Source: Brachycybe producta
Taxonomy: Eukaryota > Arthropoda > Diplopoda > Playtdesmida > Andrognathidae
Assembly (NCBI GenBank): GCA_036925085.1
Contig: JAUPFP010000196.1
Coordinates: 1-64,000 of the forward strand
Length of the DNA stretch: 64,000 nucleotides
Reading direction: 5' to 3'
This document shows, in pieces, positions 41,501-55,755 of this stretch. The notes beneath the pieces were generated by a model that was not told where the DNA came from, searched no databases, and saw only the letters and a list, made by a program, of their open reading frames with translations. Position 1 is the first letter of the stretch, and each line of letters begins with the position of its first letter. The translations under genes were made by a program, and so were the position numbers.

Positions 41501-43316
41501 TCAATTAAACTTAAACTTCAATTTCAACTTCAAATTCAACTTCAACTTCAACTTCAATTTCAACTTCAATTTCAACTTCAATTTCAACTTCAATTTCAAC
41601 TTCAATTTCAACTTCAATTTCAACTTCAATTTCAACTTCAATTTCAACTTCAATTTCAACTTCAATTTCAACTTCAATTTCAATGTCGACTTCAAGTTCA
41701 ATGTCAATTTCAATTTCAAACTTAACTTCAACTTCAACTTTACATTCAAGTTCAACTTCAAATTTAACTTCAACTTTAACTTCAACTTCAACTTTAACTT
41801 CAACTTCAACTTAAACTTCAATTTTAACTTCAAATTCAACTTCAATTTCAACTTCAATTTCAACTTCAAATTCAACTTCAACTTCAACTTTAACCTTAAC
41901 CTTAACTTAAACTTAAACTTCAATTTTAACTTCAATTTCAACTTCAATTTCAACTTCAATTTCAACTTCAATTTCAACTTCAATTTCAACTTCAATTTCA
42001 ACTTCAATTTCAACTTCAATTTCAACATCAATTTCAACTTCAATTTTAACTTCAATATCAACTTTGATTTCAATTTCGACTTCAATTTCAACTTCGATTT
42101 CAACTTCAATTTCAACTTCAATTTCAACTTCAATTTCAACTTCAATTTCAACTTCAATTTCAATGTCGACTTCAAGTTCAATGTCAATTTCAATTTCAAA
42201 CTTAACTTCAACTTCAACTTTACATTCAAGTTCAACTTCAAATTTAACTTCAACTTCAACTTTAACTTCAACTTCAACTTTAACTTCAACTTCAACTTAA
42301 ACTTCAATTTTAACTTCAATTTTAACTTCAAATTCAACTTCAATTTCAACTTCAATTTCAACTTCAAATTCAACTTCAACTTCAACTTTAACCTTAACCT
42401 TAACTTAAACTTAAACTTCAATTTTAACTTCAATTTCAACTTCAATTTCAACTTCAATTTCAACTTCAATTTCAACTTCAATTTCAACTTCAATTTCAAC
42501 TTCAATTTCAACTTCAATTTCAACATCAATTTCAACTTCAATTTTAACTTCAATATCAACTTTGATTTCAATTTCGACTTCAGTTTCAACTTCGATTTCA
42601 ACTTCAATTTCAACTTCAATTTCAACTTCAATTTCAACTTCAACTTCAATTTTAACATCAATTTCAACTTCAATTTTAACTTCAATTTCAACTTCAATTA
42701 CAACTTCAATTTCAACTTCAGTTTCAACTTCAATTTTAACTTCAATTTCAACTTCAATTTCAACTTCAATTTTAACTTCAATATCAACTTTGATTTCAAT
42801 TTCGACTTCAATTTCAACTTCAAATTCAACTTCAACTTCAACTTTAACCTCAATTTTAACTTCAATTTCAGCTTCAATTTCAACATCAATTTCAACTTCA
42901 ATTTCAACTTCAATTTCAACTTCAATTTCAACTTCAACTTCAACTTCAATTTTAACATCAATTTCAACTTCAATTTTAACTTCAATTTCAACTTCAATTA
43001 CAACTTCAATTTCAACTTCAGTTTCAACTTCAATTTTAACTTCAATTTCAACTTCAATTTCAACTTCAATTTCAACTTCAATTTCAACTTCAATTTCAAC
43101 TTCAATTTCAACTTCAATTTCAACTTCAATTTCAATTTCAATTTCAACTTCAATTTCAACTTCAATTTCAACTTCAATTTCAACTTCAATTTCAACTTTA
43201 ATTTCAACTTCCACTTCAATTTCAAACTTAACTTCAACTTCAACTTAACTTCAACTTCAACTTTAACTTCACTTTCAAGTTCAACTTCAAATTGAACTTC
43301 AACTTCAACTTTAACT
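41501..43316 (+). repeat. e/e'' hybrid unit, 1816 bp
   Basis: Left part as e (B 41685 and 42165, both ATGTCGAC). From about 42580 it carries CGACTTCAGTTTC, otherwise an e'' mark. One C block is collapsed by 24 bp to TTAACCTCAATTTT near 42845. TTTCAATTTCAATTTC near 43130 is likewise shared with e''. Confidence 0.82.
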
Positions 43317-45303
43317 TCAATTAAACTTAAACTTCAATTTCAACTTCAAATTCAACTTCAACTTCAACTTCAATTTCAACTTCAATTTCAACTTCAATTT
43401 CAACTTCAATTTCAACTTCAATTTCAACTTCAATTTCAACTTCAATTTCAACTTCAATTTCAATGTCGACTTCAAGTTCAATGTCAATTTCAATTTCAAA
43501 CTTAACTTCAACTTCAACTTTACATTCAAGTTCAACTTCAAATTTAACATCAACTTCAACTTTAACTTCAACTTCAACTTAAACTTCAATTTTAACTTCA
43601 AATTCAACTTCAATTTCAACTTCAATTTCAACTTCAATTTCAACTTTAATTACAACTTCAATTTCAACTTCAGTTTCAACTTCAATTTTAACTTCAATTT
43701 CAACTTCAAATTCAACTTCAATTTCAACTTCAATTTCAACTTCAACTTCAACTTCAATTTCAACTTCAATTTCAACTTCAATTTCAACTTCCACTTCAAT
43801 TTCAAACTTAACTTCAACTTCAACTTAACTTCAACTTCAACTTTAACTTCACTTTCAAGTTCAACTTCAATTTCAACTTCAATTTCAACTTCAATTTCAA
43901 CATCAATTTCAACTTCAATTTTAACTTCAATATCAACTTTGATTTCAATTTCGACTTCAATTTCAACTTCGATTGCAACTTCAATTTCAACTTCAATTTC
44001 AACTTCAATTTCAACTTCAATTTCAACTTCAATTTCAATGTCGACTTCAAGTTCAATGTCAATTTCAATTTCAAACTTAACTTCAACTTCAACTTTACAT
44101 TCAAGTTCAACTTCAAATTTAACTTCAACTTCAACTTTAACTTCAACTTCAACTTAAACTTCAATTTTAACTTCAATTTTAACTTCAATTTCAACTTCAA
44201 TTTCAACTTCAATTTCAACTTCAAATTCAACTTCAACTTCAACTTTAACCTTAACCTTAACTTAAACTTAAACTTCAATTTTAACTTCAATTTCAACTTC
44301 AATTTCAACTTCAATTTCAACTTCAATTTCAACTTCAATTTCAACTTCAATTTCAACTTCAATTTCAACTTCAATTTCAACATCAATTTCAACTTCAATT
44401 TTAACTTCAATATCAACTTTGATTTCAATTTCGACTTCAATTTCAACTTCGATTTCAACTTCAATTTCAACTTCAATTTCAACTTCAATTTCAACTTCAA
44501 CTTCAATTTTAACATCAATTTCAACTTCAATTTTAACTTCAATTTCAACTTCAATTACAACTTCAATTTCAACTTCAGTTTCAACTTCAATTTTAACTTC
44601 AATTTCAACTTCAATTTCAACTTCAATTTCAACTTCAATTTTAACTTCAATATCAACTTTGATTTCAATTTCGACTTCAATTTCAACTTCAAATTCAACT
44701 TCAACTTCAACTTTAACCTTAACCTTAACTTAAACTTAAACTTCAATTTTAACTTCAATTTCAGCTTCAATTTCAACTTCAATTTCAACTTCAATTTCAA
44801 CTTCAATTTCAACATCAATTTCAACTTCAATTTTAACTTCAATATCAACTTTGATTTCAATTTCGACTTCAATTTCAACTTCGATTTCAACTTCAATTTC
44901 AACTTCAATTTCAACTTCAATTTCAACTTCAACTTCAATTTTAACATCAATTTCAACTTCAATTTTAACTTCAATTTCAACTTCAATTACAACTTGAATT
45001 TCAACTTCAGTTTCAACTTCAATTTTAACTTCAATTTCAACTTCAATTTCAACTTCAATTTCAACTTCAATTTCAACTTCAATTTCAACTTCAATTTCAA
45101 CTTCAATTTCAACTTCAATTTCAACTTCAATTTCAACTTCAATTTCAACTTCAATTTCAACTTCCACTTCAATTTCAAACTTAACTTCAACTTCAACTTA
45201 ACTTCAACTTCAACTTAACTTCAACTTCAACTTAACTTCAACTTCAACTTTAACTTCACTTTCAAGTTCAACTTCAAATTGAACTTCAACTTCAACTTTA
45301 ACT
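43317..45303 (+). repeat. h' unit, 1987 bp
   Basis: B 43465 and 44040. D has four 17-bp repeats (45180-45247) instead of two, which accounts for 34 bp of its extra length. Private CTTGAATTTC near 44996. Confidence 0.83.
45180..45247 (+). repeat. 17-bp tandem repeat, four copies
   Basis: CTTAACTTCAACTTCAA four times in a row inside block D (45180, 45197, 45214, 45231). Other D blocks have two, or three in d* units. Confidence 0.9.
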
Positions 45304-46081
45304 TCAATTAAACTTAAACTTCAATTTCAACTTCAAATTCAACTTCAACTTCAACTTCAATTTCAACTTCAATTTCAACTTCAATTTCAACTTCAATTTC
45401 AAACTTAACTTCAACTTCAACTTTACATTCAAGTTCAACTTCAAATTTAACTTCAACTTCAACTTTAACTTCAACTTCAACTTAAAATTCAATTTTAACT
45501 TCAATTTTAACTTCAAATTCAACTTCAATTTCAACTTCAATTTCAACTTCAAATTCAACTTCAACTTCAACTTTAACCTTAACCTTAACTTAAACTTAAA
45601 CTTCAATTTTAACTTCAATTTCAACTTCAATTTCAACTTCAATTTCAACTTCAATTACAACTTCAATTTTAACTTCAGTTTCAACTTCAATTTTAACTTC
45701 AATTTCAACTTCAAATTCAACTTCAATTTCAACTTCAATTTCAACTTCAATTTCAACTTCAATTTCAACTTCAATTTCAACTTCAATTTCAACTTCAATT
45801 TCAACTTCATTTTCAACTTCAATTTCAACTTCAATTTCAACTTAAATTTCAACTTCAGTTTCAACTTCAATTTTAACTTCAATTTCAACTTCAATTTCAA
45901 CTTCAATTTCAACTTCAATTTCAACTTCAATTTCAACTTCAATTTCAACTTCAATTTCAACTTCAATTTCAACTTCCACTTCAATTTCAAACTTAACTTC
46001 AACTTCAACTTAACTTCAACTTCAACTTTAACTTCACTTTCAAGTTCAACTTCAAATTGAACTTTAACTTCAACTTTAACT
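45304..46081 (+). repeat. X unit, 778 bp
   Basis: CTTCATTTTC and CTTAAATTTC present. Lacks the CAATTTAAC slip found in the X units at 1 and 27486. Confidence 0.85.
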
Positions 46082-46733
46082 TCAATTAAACTTAAACTTC
46101 AATTTCAACTTCAAATTCAACTTCAACTTCAACTTCAATTTCAACTTCAATTTCAACTTCAATTTCAACTTCAATTTCAACTTCAATTTCAACTTCAATT
46201 TCAACTTCAATTTCAATGTCGACTTCAAGTTCAATGTCAATTTCAATTTCAAACTTAACTTCAACTTCAACTTTACATTCAAGTTCAACTTCAAATTTAA
46301 CATCAACTTCAACTTTAACTTCAACTTCAACTTAAACTTCAATTTTAACTTCAAATTCAACTTCAATTTCAACTTCAATTTCAACTTCAAATTCAACTTC
46401 AACTTCAACTTTAACCTTAACCTTAACCTTAACTTAAACTTAAACTTCAATTTTAACTTCAATTTCAACTTCAATTTCAACTTCAATTTCAACTTCAATT
46501 ACAACTTCAATTTCAACTTCAGTTTCAACTTCAATTTTAACTTCAATTTCAACTTCAAATTCAACTTCAATTTCAACTTCAATTTCAACTTCAATTTCAA
46601 CTTCAATTTCAACTTCAATTTCAACTTCCACTTCAATTTCAAACTTAACTTCAACTTCAACTTAACTTCAACTTCAACTTTAACTTCACTTTCAAGTTCA
46701 ACTTCAAATTCAACTTCAACTTCAACTTTAACT
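46082..46733 (+). repeat. Y unit, 652 bp
   Basis: B(46218), AACATCAAC, C3, E, D. Confidence 0.85.
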
Positions 46734-47313
46734 TCAATTAAACTTAAACTTCAATTTCAACTTCAAATTCAACTTCAACTTCAACTTCAATTTCAACTTC
46801 AATTTCAACTTCAATTTCAACTTCAATTTCAACTTCAATTTCAACTTCAATTTCAACTTCAATTTCAACTTCAATTTCAACTTCAATTTCAATGTCGACT
46901 TCAAGTTCAATGTCAATTTCAATTTCAAACTTAACTTCAACTTCAACTTTACATTCAAGTTCAACTTCAAATTTAACTTCAACTTCAACTTTAACTTCAA
47001 CTTCAACTTTAACTTCAACTTCAACTTAAACTTCAATTTTAACTTCAAATTCAACTTCAATTTCAACTTCAATTTCAACTTCAAATTCAACTTCAACTTC
47101 AACTTTAACCTTAACCTTAACTTAAACTTAAACTTCAATTTTAACTTCAATTTCAACTTCAATTTCAACTTCAATTTCAACTTCAATTTCAACTTCAATT
47201 TCAACTTCCACTTCAATTTCAAACTTAACTTCAACTTCAACTTAACTTCAACTTCAACTTTAACTTCACTTTCAAGTTCAACTTCAAATTCAACTTCAAC
47301 TTCAACTTTAACT
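46734..47313 (+). repeat. d unit, 580 bp
   Basis: B(46894), C, D. Confidence 0.85.
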
Positions 47314-48163
47314 TCAATTAAACTTAAACTTCAATTTCAACTTCAAATTCAACTTCAACTTCAACTTCAATTTCAACTTCAATTTCAACTTCAATTTCAA
47401 CTTCAATTTCAACTTCAATTTCAACTTCAATTTCAACTTCAATTTCAACTTCAATTTCAACTTCAATTTCAACTTCAATTTCAACTTCAATTTCAATGTC
47501 GACTTCAAGTTCAATGTCAATTTCAATTTCAAACTTAACTTCAACTTCAACTTTACATTCAAGTTCAACTTCAAATTTAACTTCAACTTTAACTTCAACT
47601 TCAACTTTAACTTCAACTTCAACTTAAACTTCAATTTTAACTTCAAATTCAACTTCAATTTCAACTTCAATTTCAACTTCAAATTCAACTTCAACTTCAA
47701 CTTTAACCTTAACCTTAACTTAAACTTAAACTTCAATTTTAACTTCAATTTCAACTTCAATTTCAACTTCAATTTCAACTTCAATTTCAACTTCAATTTC
47801 AACTTCAATTTCAACTTCAAATTCAACTTCAACTTCAACTTTAACCTTAACCTTAACCTTAACTTAAACTTAAACTTCAATTTTAACTTCAATTTCAACT
47901 TCAATTTCAACTTCAATTTCAACTTCAATTACAACTTCAATTTCAACTTCAGTTTCAACTTCAATTTTAACTTCAATTTCAACTTCAAATTCAACTTCAA
48001 TTTCAACTTCAATTTCAACTTCAATTTCAACTTCAATTTCAACTTCAATTTCAACTTCCACTTCAATTTCAAACTTAACTTCAACTTCAACTTAACTTCA
48101 ACTTCAACTTTAACTTCACTTTCAAGTTCAACTTCAAATTCAACTTCAACTTCAACTTTAACT
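47314..48163 (+). repeat. c unit, 850 bp
   Basis: B(47498), C, C3, E, D. Confidence 0.84.
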
Positions 48164-48749
48164 TCAATTAAACTTAAACTTCAATTTCAACTTCAAATTC
48201 AACTTCAACTTCAACTTCAATTTCAACTTCAATTTCAACTTCAATTTCAACTTCAATTTCAACTTCAATTTCAACTTCAATTTCAACTTCAATTTCAACT
48301 TCAATTTCAACTTCAATTTCAATGTCGACTTCAAGTTCAATGTCAATTTCAATTTCAAACTTAACTTCAACTTCAACTTTACATTCAAGTTCAACTTCAA
48401 ATTTAACTTCAACTTCAACTTTAACTTCAACTTCAACTTTAACTTCAACTTCAACTTAAACTTCAATTTTAACTTCAAATTCAACTTCAATTTCAACTTC
48501 AATTTCAACTTCAAATTCAACTTCAACTTCAACTTTAACCTTAACCTTAACTTAAACTTAAACTTCAATTTTAACTTCAATTTCAACTTCAATTTCAACT
48601 TCAATTTCAACTTCAATTTCAACTTCAATTTCAACTTCCACTTCAATTTCAAACTTAACTTCAACTTCAACTTAACTTCAACTTCAACTTCAACTTTAAC
48701 TTCACTTTCAAGTTCAACTTCAAATTCAACTTCAACTTCAACTTTAACT
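48164..48749 (+). repeat. d unit, 586 bp
   Basis: B(48324), C, D with one extra TTCAAC hexamer near 48683, giving an unusual +6 rather than +12 length step. Confidence 0.84.
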
Positions 48750-49599
48750 TCAATTAAACTTAAACTTCAATTTCAACTTCAAATTCAACTTCAACTTCAA
48801 CTTCAATTTCAACTTCAATTTCAACTTCAATTTCAACTTCAATTTCAACTTCAATTTCAACTTCAATTTCAACTTCAATTTCAACTTCAATTTCAACTTC
48901 AATTTCAACTTCAATTTCAACTTCAATTTCAACTTCAATTTCAACTTCAATTTCAACTTCAATTTCAATGTCGACTTCAAGTTCAATGTCAATTTCAATT
49001 TCAAACTTAACTTCAACTTCAACTTTACATTCAAGTTCAACTTCAAATTTAACTTCAACTTTAACTTCAACTTCAACTTTAACTTCAACTTCAACTTCAA
49101 CTTCAATTTTAACTTCAAATTCAACTTCAATTTCAACTTCAATTTCAACTTCAAATTCAACTTCAACTTCAACTTTAACCTTAACCTTAACTTAAACTTA
49201 AACTTCAATTTTAACTTCAATTTCAACTTCAATTTCAACTTCAATTTCAACTTCAATTTCAACTTCAATTTCAACTTCAATTTCAACTTCAATTTCAACT
49301 TCAAATTCAACTTCAACTTCAACTTTAACCTTAACCTTAAAATTAACTTAAACTTAAACTTCAATTTTAACTTCAATTTCAACTTCAATTTCAACTTCAA
49401 TTTCAACTTCAATTTCAACTTCAAATTCAACTTCAATTTCAACTTCAATTTCAACTTCAATTTCAACTTCAATTTCAACTTCAATTTCAACTTCCACTTC
49501 AATTTCAAACTTAACTTCAACTTCAACTTAACTTCAACTTCAACTTTAACTTCACTTTCAAGTTCAACTTCAAATTCAACTTCAACTTCAACTTTAACT
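48750..49599 (+). repeat. c variant unit, 850 bp
   Basis: B(48970), C, then a second C changed to TTAACCTTAAAATTAAC near 49330. Block E is missing. Confidence 0.83.
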
Positions 49600-50167
49600 T
49601 CAATTAAACTTAAACTTCAATTTCAACTTCAAATTCAACTTCAACTTCAACTTCAATTTCAACTTCAATTTCAACTTCAATTTCAACTTCAATTTCAACT
49701 TCAATTTCAACTTCAATTTCAACTTCAATTTCAACTTCAATTTCAATGTCGACTTCAAGTTCAATGTCAATTTCAATTTCAAACTTAACTTCAACTTCAA
49801 CTTTACATTCAAGTTCAACTTCAAATTTAACTTCAACTTCAACTTTAACTTCAACTTCAACTTTAACTTCAACTTCAACTTAAACTTCAATTTTAACTTC
49901 AAATTCAACTTCAATTTCAACTTCAATTTCAACTTCAAATTCAACTTCAACTTCAACTTTAACCTTAACCTTAACTTAAACTTAAACTTCAATTTTAACT
50001 TCAATTTCAACTTCAATTTCAACTTCAATTTCAACTTCAATTTCAACTTCAATTTCAACTTCCACTTCAATTTCAAACTTAACTTCAACTTCAACTTAAC
50101 TTCAACTTCAACTTTAACTTCACTTTCAAGTTCAACTTCAAATTCAACTTCAACTTCAACTTTAACT
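49600..50167 (+). repeat. d unit, 568 bp
   Basis: B(49748), C, D. Confidence 0.84.
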
Positions 50168-51995
50168 TCAATTAAACTTAAACTTCAATTTCAACTTCAA
50201 ATTCAACTTCAACTTCAACTTCAATTTCAACTTCAATTTCAACTTCAATTTCAACTTCAATTTCAACTTCAATTTCAACTTCAATTTCAACTTCAATTTC
50301 AACTTCAATTTCAACTTCAATTTCAACTTCAATTTCAATGTCGACTTCAAGTTCAATGTCAATTTCAATTTCAAACTTAACTTCAACTTCAACTTTACAT
50401 TCAAGTTCAACTTCAAATTTAACTTCAACTTTAACTTCAACTTCAACTTTAACTTCAACTTCAACTTAAACTTCAATTTTAACTTCAAATTCAACTTCAA
50501 TTTCAACTTCAATTTCAACTTCAAATTCAACTTCAACTTCAACTTTAACCTTAACCTTAACTTAAACTTAAACTTCAATTTTAACTTCAATTTCAACTTC
50601 AATTTCAACTTCAATTTCAACTTCAATTTCAACTTCAATTTCAACTTCAATTTCAACTTCAATTTCAACATCAATTTCAACTTCAATTTTAACTTCAATA
50701 TCAACTTTGATTTCAATTTCGACTTCAATTTCAACTTCGATTTCAACTTCAATTTCAACTTCAATTTCAACTTCAATTTCAACTTCAATTTCAACTTCAA
50801 TTTCAACTTCAATTTTAATGTCGACTTCAAGTTCAATGTCAATTTCAATTTCAAACTTAACTTCAACTTCAACTTTACATTCAAGTTCAACTTCAAATTT
50901 AACTTCAACTTCAACTTTAACTTCAACTTCAACTTTAACTTCAACTTCAACTTAAACTTCAATTTTAACTTCAATTTTAACTTCAAATTCAACTTCAATT
51001 TCAACTTCAATTTCAACTTCAAATTCAACTTCAACTTCAACTTTAACCTTAACCTTAACTTAAACTTAAACTTCAATTTTAACTTCAATTTCAACTTCAA
51101 TTTCAACTTCAATTTCAACTTCAATTTCAACTTCAATTTCAACTTCAATTTCAACTTCAATTTCAACTTCAATTTCAACATCAATTTCAACTTCAATTTT
51201 AACTTCAATATCAACTTTGATTTCAATTTCGACTTCAATTTCAACTTCGATTTCAACTTCAATTTCAACTTCAATTTCAACTTCAATTTCAACTTCAACT
51301 TCAATTTTAACATCAATTTCAACTTCAATTTTAACTTCAATTTCAACAACAATTACAACTTCAATTTCAACTTCAGTTTCAACTTCAATTTTAACTTCAA
51401 TTTCAACTTCAATTTCAACTTCAATTTTAACTTCAATATCAACTTTGATTTCAATTTCGACTTCAATTTCAACTTCAAATTCAACTTCAACTTCAACTTT
51501 AACCTTAACCTTAACTTAAACTTAAACTTCAATTTTAACTTCAATTTCAGCTTCAATTTCAACATCAATTTCAACTTCAATTTCAACTTCAATTTCAACT
51601 TCAATTTCAACTTCAACTTCAACTTCAATTTTAACATCAATTTCAACTTCAATTTTAACTTCAATTTCAACTTCAATTACAACTTCAATTTCAACTTCAG
51701 TTTCAACTTCAATTTTAACTTCAATTTCAACTTCAATTTCAACTTCAATTTCAACTTCAATTTCAACTTCAATTTCAACTTCAATTTCAACTTCAATTTC
51801 AACTTCAATTTCAACTTCAATTTCAACTTCAATTTCAACTTCAATTTCAACTTCAATTTCAACTTCAATTTCAACTTTAATTTCAACTTCCACTTCAATT
51901 TCAAACTTAACTTCAACTTCAACTTAACTTCAACTTCAACTTTAACTTCACTTTCAAGTTCAACTTCAAATTGAACTTCAACTTCAACTTTAACT
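50168..51995 (+). repeat. e unit, 1828 bp
   Basis: B 50340 and 50820 (second as TTTTAATGTCGAC). Private AACAACAATTAC before the first E near 51347. Confidence 0.85.
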
Positions 51996-52539
51996 TCAAT
52001 TAAACTTAAACTTCAATTTCAACTTCAAATTCAACTTCAACTTCAACTTCAATTTCAACTTCAATTTCAACTTCAATTTCAACTTCAATTTCAACTTCAA
52101 TTTCAACTTCAATTTCAACTTCAATTTCAATGTCGACTTCAAGTTCAATGTCAATTTCAATTTCAAACTTAACTTCAACTTCAACTTTACATTCAAGTTC
52201 AACTTCAAATTTAACATCAACTTCAACTTTAACTTCAACTTCAACTTTAACTTCAACTTCAACTTAAACTTCAATTTTAACTTCAAATTCAACTTCAATT
52301 TCAACTTCAATTTCAACTTCAAATTCAACTTCAACTTCAACTTTAACCTTAACCTTAACTTAAACTTAAACTTCAATTTTAACTTCAATTTCAACTTCAA
52401 TTTCAACTTCAATTTCAACTTCAATTTCAACTTCCACTTCAATTTCAAACTTAACTTCAACTTCAACTTAACTTCAACTTCAACTTTAACTTCACTTTCA
52501 AGTTCAACTTCAAATTCAACTTCAACTTCAACTTTAACT
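51996..52539 (+). repeat. a unit, 544 bp
   Basis: B(52132), AACATCAAC, C, D. One 12-mer short. Confidence 0.84.
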
Positions 52540-53347
52540 TCAATTAAACTTAAACTTCAATTTCAACTTCAAATTCAACTTCAACTTCAACTTCAATTTC
52601 AACTTCAATTTCAACTTCAATTTCAACTTCAATTTCAACTTCAATTTCAACTTCAATTTCAACATCAATTTCAACTTCAATTTTAACTTCAATATCAACT
52701 TTGATTTCAACTTCAATTTCAACTTCAATTTCAACTTCAATTTTAACTTCAATTTCAACTTCAACTTCAACTTCAATTTCAACTTCAATTTCAACTTCAA
52801 TTTCAACTTCAATTTCAACTTCAATTTCAACTTCAATTTCAACTTCAATTTCAACTTCAATTTCAACTTCAATTTCAATGTCGACTTCAAGTTCAATGTC
52901 AATTTCAATTTCAAACTTAACTTCAACTTCAACTTTACATTCAATTTCAACTTCAATTTTAACTTCAAATTCAACTTCAATTTCAACTTCAATTTCAACT
53001 TCAAATTCAACTTCAACTTCAACTTTAACCTTAACCTTAACCTTAACTTAAACTTAAACTTCAATTTTAACTTCAATTTCAACTTCAATTTCAACTTCAA
53101 TTTCAACTTCAATTACAACTTCAATTTCAACTTCAGTTTCAACTTCAATTTTAACTTCAATTTCAACTTCAAATTCAACTTCAATTTCAACTTCAATTTC
53201 AACTTCAATTTCAACTTCAATTTCAACTTCAATTTCAACTTCCACTTCAATTTCAAACTTAACTTCAACTTCAACTTAACTTCAACTTCAACTTTAACTT
53301 CACTTTCAAGTTCAACTTCAAATTCAACTTCAACTTCAACTTTAACT
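52540..53347 (+). repeat. b unit, 808 bp
   Basis: Short F, B(52880), C3, E, D. Confidence 0.84.
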
Positions 53348-53880
53348 TCAATTAAACTTAAACTTCAATTTCAACTTCAAATTCAACTTTAACTTCAACT
53401 TCAATTTCAACTTCAATTTCAACTTCAATTTCAACTTCAATTTCAACTTCAATTTCAACTTCAATTTCAACTTCAATTTCAACTTCAATTTCAACTTCAA
53501 TTTCAACTTCAATTTCAATGTCGACTTCAAGTTCAATGTCAATTTCAATTTCAAACTTAACTTCAACTTCAACTTTACATTCAAGTTCAACTTCAAATTT
53601 AACTTCAACTTCAACTTTAACTTCAACTTCAACTTTAACTTCAACTTCATCTTCAACTTCAATTTTAACTTCAAATTCAACTTCAATTTCAACTTCAATT
53701 TCAACTTCAAATTCAACTTCAACTTCAACTTTAACCTTAACCTTAACTTAAACTTAAACTTCAATTTTAACTTCAATTTCAACTTCAATTTCAACTTCAA
53801 TTTCAACTTCAATTTCAACTTCAATTTCAACTTCAATTTCAAGTTCAACTTCAAATTCAACTTCAACTTCAACTTTAACT
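53348..53880 (+). repeat. f unit, 533 bp
   Basis: B(53520), CTTCATCTTC variant, truncated D. Private TTCAACTTTAAC near 53386. Confidence 0.84.
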
Positions 53881-55755
53881 TCAATTAAACTTAAACTTCA
53901 ATTTCAACTTCAAATTCAACTTCAACTTCAACTTCAATTTCAACTTCAATTTCAACTTCAATTTCAACTTCAATTTCAACTTCAATTTCAACTTCAATTT
54001 CAACTTCAATTTCAACTTCAATTTCAACTTCAATTTCAACTTCAATTTCAACTTCAATTTCAACTTCAATTTCAACTTCAATTTCAACTTCAATTTCAAT
54101 GTCGACTTCAAGTTCAATGTCAATTTCAATTTCAAACTTAACTTCAACTTCAACTTTACATTCAAGTTCAACTTCAAATTTAACTTCAACTTCAACTTTA
54201 ACTTCAACTTCAACTTAAACTTCAATTTTAACTTCAAATTCAACTTCAATTTCAACTTCAATTTCAACTTCAAATTCAACTTCAACTTCAACTTTAACCT
54301 TAACCTTAACTTAAACTTAAACTTCAATTTTAACTTCAATTTCAACTTCAATTTCAACTTCAATTTCAACTTCAATTTCAACTTCAATTTCAACTTCAAT
54401 TTCAACTTCAATTTCAACTTCAATTTCAACATCAATTTCAACTTCAATTTTAACTTCAATATTAACTTTGATTTCAATTTCGACTTCAATTTCAACTTCG
54501 ATTTCAACTTCAATTTCAACTTCAATTTCAACTTCAATTTCAACTTCAATTTAACTTCAATTTCAACGTCGACTTCAAGTTCAATATCAATTTCAATTTC
54601 AAACTTAACTTCAACTTCAACTTTACATTCAAGTTCAACTTCAAATTTAACTTCAACTTCAACTTTAACTTCAACTTCAACTTTAACTTCAACTTCAACT
54701 TAAACTTCAATTTTAACTTCAATTTTAACTTCAAATTCAACTTCAATTTCAACTTCAATTTCAACTTCAATTTCAACTTCAAATTCAACTTCAACTTCAA
54801 CTTTAACCTTAACCTTAACTTAAACTTAAACTTCAATTTTAACTTCAATTTCAACTTCAATTTCAACTTCAATTTCAACTTCAATTTCAACTTCAATTTC
54901 AACTTCAATTTCAACTTCAATTTCAACTTCAATTTCAACATCAATTTCAACTTCAATTTTAACTTCAATATCAACTTTGATTTCAATTTCGACTTCAGTT
55001 TCAACTTCGATTTCAACTTCAATTTCAACTTCAATTTCAACTTCAATTTCAACTTCAACTTCAATTTTAACATCAATTTCAACTTCAATTTTAACTTCAA
55101 TTTCAACTTCAATTACAACTTCAATTTCAACTTCAGTTTCAACTTCAATTTTAACTTCAATTTCAACTTCAATTTCAACTTCAATTTTAACTTCAATATC
55201 AACTTTGATTTCAATTTCGACTTCAATTTCAACTTCAAATTCAACTTCAACTTCAACTTTAACCTTAACCTTAACTTAAACTTAAACTTCAATTTTAACT
55301 TCAATTTCAGCTTCAATTTCAACATCAATTTCAACTTCAATTTCAACTTCAATTTCAACTTCAATTTCAACTTCAACTTCAACTTCAATTTTAACATCAA
55401 TTTCAACTTCAATTTTAACTTCAATTTCAACTTCAATTACAACTTCAATTTCAACTTCAGTTTCAACTTCAATTTTAACTTCAATTTCAACTTCAATTTC
55501 AACTTCAATTTCAACTTCAATTTCAACTTCAATTTCAACTTCAATTTCAACTTCAATTTCAACTTCAATTTCAATTTCAATTTCAACTTCAATTTCAACT
55601 TCAATTTCAACTTCAATTTCAACTTCAATTTCAACTTTAATTTCAACTTCCACTTCAATTTCAAACTTAACTTCAACTTCAACTTAACTTCAACTTCAAC
55701 TTTAACTTCACTTTCAAGTTCAACTTCAAATTGAACTTCAACTTCAACTTTAACT
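53881..55755 (+). repeat. e'' unit, 1875 bp
   Basis: B 54101, slip CAATTTAAC (54547), AACGTCGAC at 54568. Lacks the TTTCACCTTC and CTTGAATTTC marks of the two e'' units in copy 1. Private AATATTAAC near 54460. Confidence 0.84.

Larger units (their letters stand above)
27486..45303 (+). repeat. Super-repeat copy 2 (17.8 kb)
   Basis: Begins with an X unit nearly identical to the window start. It follows copy 1 unit by unit to the b unit at 37420, where a b/e-type hybrid is inserted. It then resumes a b c d e and jumps directly to h' at 43317. The twin 6.3-kb blocks of copy 1 are absent. The e unit at 41501 carries a variant otherwise limited to e'', so it probably marks the contraction junction. 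Confidence 0.82.
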
